Shown here piece after piece: positions 1 through 4,561 of a stretch of 5,570 bases of DNA. How positions within the stretch are numbered: the stretch's first letter is position 1; every line of letters starts with the position of its first letter. The notes beneath the pieces were generated by a model. The model did no database searches, had not been told where the DNA came from, and saw only the letters and a program-made list of their open reading frames with translations. The position numbers and the translations under genes are program-made. This DNA is from Actinomycetes bacterium (GTDB lineage Bacteria; Actinomycetota; Acidimicrobiia; Acidimicrobiales; JAJYPT01), in assembly GCA_021795135.1 (NCBI GenBank), contig JAJYPT010000121.1, forward strand, positions 1 to 5,570, given 5' to 3'.

Positions 1-61
1 TAATAGGTATTTTACTATCACCTACCTCATCCCAGGACTGATCTTGACTATTGGGCCCCAT
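1..61 (-). CDS. Start of an unidentified protein gene, truncated by the left edge
   Basis: An ATG at 61-59 opens a frame that stays open for 20 codons to the window edge, reading MGPNSQDQSWDEVGDSKIPI. An in-frame TAA lies directly before the ATG, so no earlier start is possible in this frame. Base composition changes sharply here: the spacer to the right is almost pure A/T, while 20-60 is much richer in G and C, as expected where coding begins. The only Shine-Dalgarno-like stretch is GGAAAGG (75-81 on the complement), 13 nt from the ATG, which is rather far. The visible peptide is acidic and hydrophilic, with no signal peptide. I do not recognise the protein. It lies on the same strand as the methyltransferase gene, 272 nt beyond its stop, so it may have its own promoter. 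Confidence 0.5.
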   Translation of the reverse strand, partial: MGPNSQDQSWDEVGDSKIPI

Positions 62-333
62 TTATTTCAAATTACCTTTCCACAGTAAAATAATTTATTC
101 TTTTGAAATTAAATAATAATCCCTAAATGAAAATTAGTTATATCATTAGCAAAAATATCTACCGCTATGGCTAACTGATCCTATTTCAAAATATCTCTTA
201 GCTATAACTTTTATACTTAATTTTAATCAGTAGAAAGATTTAAAACTTTTTAAATTAATCTCTCTCAAATCCCAACTGCTGATTGAATTATAAAAATTAT
301 CCCAACGTTTTACTTAAATAAATTGTCTAAAAT
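62..333. other. AT-rich intergenic spacer, no gene seen
   Basis: These 272 nt separate the methyltransferase stop from the start of the left-edge gene. I see no convincing open frame, structural RNA or GC-rich terminator hairpin. What it holds is minor: an A/T-only palindrome at 238-255; the octamer ATCCCAAC repeated directly at 269-276 and 299-306; and the string TATTTCAAA at 63-71 and 182-190, with an inverted partner TTTGAAAT at 102-109. A promoter for the left-edge gene is expected here, but no -35/-10 pair stands out from the A/T background. Confidence 0.6.
238..255. repeat. A/T-only inverted repeat (8-2-8)
   Basis: ATTTAAAA (238-245) and TTTTAAAT (248-255) are exact reverse complements separated by CT. 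The palindrome lies about 80 nt past the methyltransferase stop. As RNA it would be a weak hairpin without G-C pairs and is not a standard terminator. It could be a protein-binding palindrome or chance in A/T-rich DNA. Confidence 0.35.
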
Positions 334-1137
334 CTATTTAGTAATTGATATTAGGGCATTCTCAGATGAGCTAGGCAAACCTATTTTTTCAATAGCATCT
401 TGAACTTGTCCTAGGGAGGTTTTTGGTAAACAAAGTCTTCTTCTTATAAGTTCAGCCCTTTGAGGCAAATAACTATTAGAATCAGAATTTCTCTTACTTT
501 TGAATTCTTTATATTCAACTCCATCAAAGCCCATAGCAAGAATAATTTCAAACAGGTCTTTAGCATTAGGACGATTAGGGCGTTTCAATTGATAAAAATA
601 TTCCCAAAATCGATTTAGACTTGCCATGGGATGTTGAGTTGTTACTTCAATTACCACCCCAGATTTCGCATAATCAAAAAGTGCTTGAATAAATTCAACT
701 ATATTTGCAACGTTATAGGCCACATGATGAGAAATTACAAGATCTGTTTTTTGCACTTGAGGGCTAATTTTAGGCCAGGTTCCTTTTATCGCTTTAGTTC
801 TAATTCCTCTTTGCTTGCCTTGTTGGATGAAAATATCTAGCATCTGTGAATTTTGATCTACTCCTATTATCTCAGAAGCATATTCGGCTAAATAAAGCGA
901 CCCAGATCCTGCACCTACCCCTACATCTAATACGGTTCCTTGATATGGAAGAAGCTGTAATTGTTTTTCCATAGTAGGACTTTTTTCTTGAGCTCTAGCT
1001 TGGGGCATCAGTAATTGAGCTGGAATTTGCCAAGGGTCATCTTCACAAAGTTCTAAGATACGATCAGGAATTGCCCATTTTGCTAAATTATCTTTCCACT
1101 TTATTGAAAGATCTTCAAGATTAGCTTTTGGCTCCAT
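334..1137 (-). CDS. Class I SAM-dependent methyltransferase, substrate unknown
   Basis: This is a 267-residue cytoplasmic protein with a Rossmann-type methyltransferase core. Motif I is VLDVGVGAG at about 69-77, which binds SAM. The acidic residue closing beta-2 is D94 in IIGVDQN, and a DLVISHHVAYNV strand/loop follows at 132-143. The N-terminus (WAIPDRIL at 21-28, PW at 35-36) and a later block (HP at 169-170, then LN, W178, RP, RP to 190), followed by RRRLCLP at 232-238, match a methyltransferase type I associate with actinobacteria whose substrate I do not know. There is no signal peptide or membrane segment. The ATG start is supported by GAAGGA (1142-1147), 4 nt upstream. The gene begins 25 nt after the second ferritin-like gene with no promoter visible between them, so it is probably the third gene of that operon. 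Whether it modifies a product linked to the exported ferritin-like proteins is unknown. The class is secure; the substrate is not. Confidence 0.88.
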   Translation of the reverse strand: MEPKANLEDLSIKWKDNLAKWAIPDRILELCEDDPWQIPAQLLMPQARAQEKSPTMEKQLQLLPYQGTVLDVGVGAGSGSLYLAEYASEIIGVDQNSQMLDIFIQQGKQRGIRTKAIKGTWPKISPQVQKTDLVISHHVAYNVANIVEFIQALFDYAKSGVVIEVTTQHPMASLNRFWEYFYQLKRPNRPNAKDLFEIILAMGFDGVEYKEFKSKRNSDSNSYLPQRAELIRRRLCLPKTSLGQVQDAIEKIGLPSSSENALISITK

Positions 1138-1162
1138 TTAATCCTTCTTTAGATAAGCTTTT

Positions 1163-1816
1163 TCAAAATCCACCATTGAAATCACTGAGCGGTCTAGCAC
1201 CATCTGTAGTTGAAAAGGTGCCCAAAATAGGATATCGCCCTAGAAAAAATTCTAAAACTGCAACATGTTGCAGTTCAACACCTAAAGTCTGCATAGAAAG
1301 ACCAACCTCTGAAGCAGACAATTTATAACTTATACAATTTTGGTAAGTAGCAGCACAAATTTGTTCTAATTGAGAAACAATACCCATAGCTTGGGTCTGA
1401 AAATTAATCGAGGAAAGTTTAGGAAGAGCTGCTAATTGAGTATTTACCATAGAATGCAAACTAGGATCTAAATTAGATAGAGGCTTTTGGTGGTTTTGTT
1501 GCAAAAAGCTATTCCAATTATTAGCATGATTTTGATGATCTGATATTGCTACATCTAATAGAGCTAAAATACAAGATGGTATTGCAAAATTAGAAGCTTG
1601 AACTTTTATGGAGCTATAACTATAAATAAGTACATTTTCTATGCTTACCATCAAAGCAGCGTAGTTAAGACTTTTAAAACTATTAGGTGCAACAGTAGTA
1701 GAGGTAGTTGGACTGTGAGTATGAGGCTTGGAGCTAGTACAAGCACTTAGCAAAAGTCCTCCAGATAAAGCCCCAATTGAAGCCAAGAATTTTCTTCTAT
1801 TGAGATTTTCCTCCAT
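1163..1816 (-). CDS. Tat-exported ferritin-like lipoprotein
   Basis: This 217-residue protein has a Tat signal (NRRKFLA at 6-12), a hydrophobic stretch, and a lipobox LSAC ending in C26. It should therefore be exported folded and anchored by lipid outside the membrane. A Thr/Ser/His-rich linker (27-46) leads to a four-helix ferritin-like domain. Candidate metal ligands are E60 (SIEN, helix 1), H94 and H97 (HQNH, helix 2), E151 (helix 3), and E181 and H184 (ELQH, helix 4). The arrangement resembles the Ferritin_2/DUF4439-type families. It aligns throughout with the upstream gene product, and both end in an ARPL-containing tail (207-210 here). The start is ambiguous: ATG at 1816 shares its A with the upstream TGA (TGATG), while TTG at 1819 would add one Met. 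The Shine-Dalgarno-like GAAGGGG at 1827-1833 lies 10 nt from the ATG and 7 nt from the TTG. I prefer ATG. The overlap implies translational coupling. Iron storage, ferroxidase or peroxide handling are plausible roles; none is proven. Confidence 0.85.
   Translation of the reverse strand: MEENLNRRKFLASIGALSGGLLLSACTSSKPHTHSPTTSTTVAPNSFKSLNYAALMVSIENVLIYSYSSIKVQASNFAIPSCILALLDVAISDHQNHANNWNSFLQQNHQKPLSNLDPSLHSMVNTQLAALPKLSSINFQTQAMGIVSQLEQICAATYQNCISYKLSASEVGLSMQTLGVELQHVAVLEFFLGRYPILGTFSTTDGARPLSDFNGGF
1256..1275. repeat. Perfect 20-bp palindrome inside the lipoprotein gene
   Basis: AACTGCAACA (1256-1265) is followed directly by its exact reverse complement TGTTGCAGTT (1266-1275). In mRNA it can form an 8-bp stem with a 4-nt CAUG loop. 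It spans the codons for the helix-4 ExxH metal motif (E181-L-Q-H184 and the next residues), so the protein sequence partly constrains it. A second small inverted repeat, TAGAA/TTCTA, lies next to it at 1241-1254. Confidence 0.6.
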
Positions 1817-2556
1817 CAAGGTAATGCCCCTTCGGTCAAAGGTCTTGCTTTTGTGGTATTTAGGACTGGGCTAGAAAAAGCTGCAGTACCAACACTACTT
1901 GGATACAAAGCTAATTGAACAGGCTCAGATAACAAAGCAGCATTAGAATTTATAATATTTTGCATTACTTTTAAAAACGCAAGGTGTTGAGCCTCTACTC
2001 CTATTATTGAAGAAGCTACTTTTTGCACATAAGGATCTGTCAGGGTTTCAGTAGCAACCAAAAAAGTTTCAGCTGCAATTTCTTCTATAGACATTGCAAT
2101 AGAAATGGCATCTAAAGGATTACTTACTTTGCTAAGTAATCCTTTAAAGGAAGAATCATAAAGGACTTGGTCAATTGACTTTTGTTGTTTTCCCTTCAAT
2201 GAAGTAGCAGCGGCATTATATGAATCTGCATGCTCTTGGTGCTGAGAGATAGTCGTAGTAACAAAACTGCTCAACACCGGATTAGCTCCCGAACCTGTTA
2301 CAAATGGTAAAGAAGAAAGCTGGGTATATATCTTTACAGCTAAGTTATCTATAGATGCTGCTGTTTGGAGAATCGCTACGTTAGAAACAGCCTTATTAGA
2401 TGCAATATCTTCAAATGGAGCTATATTGATCGCCCCTAATAATGCAGCCCCTGCTCCAAGTCCAGCGGCAAGAAATCCCCTTCTGCTTTTATTAGGCACC
2501 GAATCAACTTCAGATAAATAGTAATCTTCTTCATCTTGGTTATCTGGGTTATTCAT
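1816..2556 (-). CDS. Tat-exported ferritin-like protein without lipobox
   Basis: This is a 246-residue protein. A long acidic N-region (1-23) precedes a twin-arginine motif SRRGFLA (24-30) and a hydrophobic segment to about residue 46. There is no lipobox and no clear AxA cleavage site, so it is either released after cleavage or stays anchored by its signal. The four-helix domain has D70 (SIDN, helix 1), H106 and H109 (HQEH, helix 2), E158 (SIEEIAAE, helix 3), and E188 and H191 (EAQH, helix 4). These match the ligand positions of the downstream lipoprotein, with Asp in place of Glu in helix 1. The C-terminal tail carries ARPL at 237-240. The ATG is preceded by AGGAG with a 4-nt gap, and a promoter sits about 60 nt upstream, so this is the first gene of an operon with the lipoprotein and the methyltransferase. 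A role in extracytoplasmic metal binding or oxidation is inferred from the fold and ligands. An unusually long perfect hairpin lies in its coding sequence at 2113-2146. Confidence 0.84.
   Translation of the reverse strand: MNNPDNQDEEDYYLSEVDSVPNKSRRGFLAAGLGAGAALLGAINIAPFEDIASNKAVSNVAILQTAASIDNLAVKIYTQLSSLPFVTGSGANPVLSSFVTTTISQHQEHADSYNAAATSLKGKQQKSIDQVLYDSSFKGLLSKVSNPLDAISIAMSIEEIAAETFLVATETLTDPYVQKVASSIIGVEAQHLAFLKVMQNIINSNAALLSEPVQLALYPSSVGTAAFSSPVLNTTKARPLTEGALP
2113..2146. repeat. 14-bp perfect hairpin inside the ferritin-like gene
   Basis: The arms TAAAGGATTACTTA (2113-2126) and TAAGTAATCCTTTA (2133-2146) are exact reverse complements separated by six bases. On the mRNA strand the loop is GCAAAG. 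The hairpin covers the codons for FKGLLSKVSNPLD, in the linker between helices 2 and 3. No U-run follows, so it is not an ordinary intrinsic terminator. The linker length is similar in the paralogue, so this does not look like an inserted element. Confidence 0.75.
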
Positions 2557-2560
2557 CTAG

Positions 2561-2565
2561 CTCCT
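2561..2565 (-). promoter_or_regulatory. Ribosome binding site of the first ferritin-like gene
   Basis: AGGAG on the minus strand ends 4 nt before the ATG at 2556-2554, a clear Shine-Dalgarno match that fixes this start. It touches a small inverted repeat, TAGAAT (2565-2570) and ATTCTA (2573-2578), which could partly fold over the site in mRNA. Confidence 0.7.
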
Positions 2566-2613
2566 AGAATAAATTCTATTATTTTTATAAAGTAGTTTTT
2601 GTCTGTGTTTGTC

Positions 2614-2641
2614 ATTATAGACTTTGGAATACAACTTTGAA
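2614..2641 (-). promoter_or_regulatory. Predicted sigma70-type promoter of the ferritin-like operon
   Basis: A perfect -10 hexamer TATAAT (2619-2614 on the minus strand) is preceded by TTCAAA (2641-2636, 4 of 6 matches to TTGACA) with a 16-nt spacer. Transcription would start near 2607, giving a leader of about 50 nt before the ATG at 2556. It sits in the only long spacer upstream of the operon and directly beside the inverted repeat ending at 2646. The -10 is convincing; the -35 is weak. Confidence 0.5.
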
Positions 2642-2645
2642 TATC

Positions 2646-2765
2646 GCTTAATCTTAACTTTGCTAAACTATATAGCTTATTTCTACTATAAGTATATGAG
2701 AATTAAAATATTACAAAACAAAAGAACTCTCTAGAAAATAATATAGTTTAGCTAATAAGATAAGC
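2646..2765. repeat. Long imperfect inverted repeat after the PH-domain gene
   Basis: The core is a perfect 12-bp inverted repeat: GCTAAACTATAT (2662-2673) and ATATAGTTTAGC (2741-2752). Similarity continues outwards with small gaps: GCTTA and TCTTA blocks at 2646-2655 have their complements at 2756-2765. It also continues inwards, with TATTTCTA (2678-2685) facing TAGAAAATA (2732-2740). The right end reaches the stop codon of the PH-domain gene and the left end stops 4 bp from the predicted -35 box. It could be the 3' hairpin of the upstream transcript, a regulator site, or a decayed palindromic element. No transposase or second copy is present in the window. Confidence 0.5.
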
Positions 2766-3388
2766 TACATTCTTTCAAGCAACTGTGCTTTTTTTGTCTC
2801 AAATTCAGTTTGAGATATAGCTCCTTTTAGGAGTAATTCATGCAAAAGAAGAATCTGTTGGGGTATAGAAGATGTATTATTTTCTTGCCCATGCGAAGCT
2901 TTCAATAAACTTACCTGAGACCAAATCAACCTTTGTATTTTAGCCGGATTAGCTAAATAGTAAAAATTTATCTGAGATCCGTCTAATCCAGCATCTACAG
3001 TTAAATTACCAGCTCCAAATATTCGCTGAATTAAAGATTTTTTAACCTCAATATTTATCAATCTATCCAAAGATACATCTTGAATATTGGTTGTAATTAA
3101 ACCTGTTTTTATGATAAGACGATTTGTAGTTAAAATAAAATGGGTCATAGACCATTGAATGTATTTGAATATCATTTGCAAAAGACTAAAAGCTAAAATA
3201 GCCAGCAAAAAAATAGCTAAAAATAATTGATATCCACTAGAAGATAAATTAGCTATTTTAAATTCAATTGCTACAAATGTGGCAATTATAGACAGACCTA
3301 ATAGAATCATGGCTCCACTTAGAAAAAGCCAATGAGCTTTTAAATCTACAACTAGCTCTTCATCTGTATAAAGCAAATTGTTATCCAT
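2765..3388 (-). CDS. Membrane protein with bacterial PH domain and SHOCT tail
   Basis: This is a 207-residue protein. A short N-terminus (YTDEELVVDLKAHW, 7-20) typical of bPH2/DUF304 membrane proteins leads into two TM helices at about 20-41 and 53-75. A bacterial PH domain follows (about 77-155) with TTNRLIIKTG (87-96), SLDRLINIEV (106-115) and IFGAGNLTVDAG (123-134). A low-complexity linker leads to a C-terminal SHOCT helix pair at about 175-207, with GAISQTEFETKKAQLLERM closing the chain. The PH and SHOCT domains should face the cytoplasm. SHOCT tails are common oligomerisation or interaction appendages; no catalytic residues are expected. The gene starts 55 nt after the ddl stop. No good ribosome binding site precedes the ATG and I see no clear promoter, so it may be read from the murF-ddl transcript. 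Its cellular role is unknown. Confidence 0.85.
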   Translation of the reverse strand: MDNNLLYTDEELVVDLKAHWLFLSGAMILLGLSIIATFVAIEFKIANLSSSGYQLFLAIFLLAILAFSLLQMIFKYIQWSMTHFILTTNRLIIKTGLITTNIQDVSLDRLINIEVKKSLIQRIFGAGNLTVDAGLDGSQINFYYLANPAKIQRLIWSQVSLLKASHGQENNTSSIPQQILLLHELLLKGAISQTEFETKKAQLLERM

Positions 3389-3443
3389 TTAAATAACTCG
3401 ATCTTAGTAATTATTACTAGCTACAAACAAAGTACTAACAAAA

Positions 3444-4550
3444 TCAACCTAATTTTGCAGCTATAGAGCTAGCAGAACGCAAAATAGTTCCATCAGAACC
3501 TAAAGTGGTATAGTTTTTTGCTGGCTTTTTGATTGCTTCATCTATCATATCTTTTAATAAAGAATCAAAACTTATCACTGGATCTACCCAAAGATATTTA
3601 GCCAAAGATCCTGGAATAGTATTAATTTCATTGATGAAAACTTCACTTCCATCACTTAGAAAATCTATTCGCGCTATTCCTCTTATTCCTGTTATCTCAG
3701 CTACTTCTAAAGCTAATTGGCGCAAGTGATCTTCTAAAGATTTATCAATTTTAGCTGGAAGTTCTCTTGGGGCTGAAACCATACCTTGGTCTCCAACATA
3801 TTTATCTTTATAGCCCAAAATTGAACTTGTGCCCCCAGATTTCAAAGGCCTCTCTATTGCTGAAAGCTCCATCACAGGCCAAGTCTTGACTGCAATATTC
3901 AAATCAAAAAGGTCGCTTCTATAAGGTTCTAAGACTGCGCCTTTTAACATATGCTTGCTTGATGCAACCAATGCTTGAGCAGTTTGAAGATCTTCTACTA
4001 CTTCAATCCCAATAGAAGAGCCTCCAAATCTAGGTTTTAATATAAAAGGAGGTGAAAAATCTACCTTGGTATCTTGGGTTAGTAAAACTCTAGGCAAACA
4101 TGTCAGACCAGCGCTAGAGATAAGAGAAGAAAAACCTAGTTTGTCCATACCAATCCCAGCAGAAGCAACCGTTGGTCCAGAATAATACATCCCAGCTAAA
4201 TCTAAAGCACCTTGTAGGGTTCCATCTTCACCTGGGCCTCCATGGCAACAAATCAAACTGGCTTCAATGTCGAGAACTTTTTCTCGACCAAAACTAGACT
4301 TTATAGTTCTAAAGCCCCCTTGAGGAGATGTTCCAAGGCGTAAAGGAACTGCTTTTTGAGGTACCCCGTCTAAAAAAGCGCTAGCTTCTAGAGAAGGTTC
4401 AACTTGAAACCACTCATTGTTTTTTGACCAATAGATAGAAATAACTTCTCTATTTGTCTCTATGAGTGCCCTAGAAGCCTGCAGCCCAGTAAGAATACTT
4501 ACATCGTGTTCAGGCGAAGGACCACCAAAAATAACTGCTATTGCGCTCAC
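3444..4550 (-). CDS. ddl: D-alanine--D-alanine ligase, variant ATP-grasp type
   Basis: This 368-residue cytoplasmic enzyme is predicted to join two D-alanines using ATP, giving the dipeptide used by MurF. The N-terminal motif GGPSPEHDVS (9-18) includes E14, equivalent to the D-Ala-binding Glu of DdlB. HGGPGEDG is at 103-110 and MDK at 135-137. The ATP-grasp lysine and serine loop are in KPRFGGSSIG (172-181). The omega loop YKDKY (247-251) keeps the Lys-Tyr pair associated with D-Ala rather than D-lactate use. Mg2+ and substrate residues are R294, D296, E308 and N310. The segment after N310 reads TIPGSLAKYLW instead of the usual TMPGFT...SMYP, and DLNIAVKTWP (216-225) replaces the usual GREIEV motif, so it belongs to a divergent Ddl branch. 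The GTG start is fixed by GGGAGG just upstream and by the family's conserved N-terminus. It lies 11 nt after murF. The length is normal for Ddl. Confidence 0.88.
   Translation of the reverse strand: MSAIAVIFGGPSPEHDVSILTGLQASRALIETNREVISIYWSKNNEWFQVEPSLEASAFLDGVPQKAVPLRLGTSPQGGFRTIKSSFGREKVLDIEASLICCHGGPGEDGTLQGALDLAGMYYSGPTVASAGIGMDKLGFSSLISSAGLTCLPRVLLTQDTKVDFSPPFILKPRFGGSSIGIEVVEDLQTAQALVASSKHMLKGAVLEPYRSDLFDLNIAVKTWPVMELSAIERPLKSGGTSSILGYKDKYVGDQGMVSAPRELPAKIDKSLEDHLRQLALEVAEITGIRGIARIDFLSDGSEVFINEINTIPGSLAKYLWVDPVISFDSLLKDMIDEAIKKPAKNYTTLGSDGTILRSASSIAAKLG
4269..4288. repeat. Perfect hairpin inside ddl (8-bp stem, 4-nt loop)
   Basis: GTCGAGAA (4269-4276) and TTCTCGAC (4281-4288) are exact reverse complements around a 4-nt loop. 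It covers the codons for GREKVLD, residues 88-94 of Ddl. It is richer in G/C than most repeats here and so likely to be stable in mRNA. It may be chance. Confidence 0.5.
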
Positions 4551-4554
4551 TAAA

Positions 4555-4560
4555 CCTCCC
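4555..4560 (-). promoter_or_regulatory. Ribosome binding site of ddl
   Basis: GGGAGG on the minus strand ends 4 nt before the GTG at 4550-4548. It fills the short murF-ddl gap and supports GTG as the true start, since no ATG is available near the conserved N-terminus. Confidence 0.75.
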
Positions 4561-4561
4561 G

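Noticed and set aside
269..306. Direct repeat ATCCCAAC as part of a CRISPR array or iteron set
   Set aside because: There are only two 8-bp copies with no regular spacing or further units.
62..333. Intrinsic terminator after the methyltransferase gene
   Set aside because: The only hairpins are A/T-only or very short, and none is followed by a proper U-run on the minus strand.
1817..1819. TTG as the start of the ferritin-like lipoprotein
   Set aside because: It adds only one residue before an ATG that forms a classic TGATG overlap. Its RBS spacing is acceptable, so it is not excluded, only less likely.
2557..2764. Small gene or structured RNA in the 208-nt spacer
   Set aside because: I see no open frame with an RBS. 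The structure found is the inverted repeat and promoter, and no known riboswitch or ncRNA pattern is recognisable.
3405..3419. Palindrome TAGTAAT-T-ATTACTA as an operator
   Set aside because: It is entirely A/T-rich apart from two G/C pairs, short, and present once; not enough to call a binding site.
3444..4550. VanA-type D-Ala-D-Lac resistance ligase
   Set aside because: The Lys-Tyr pair in the omega loop (250-251) fits D-Ala-D-Ala enzymes, the neighbour is murF, and no vanH or vanX is present.
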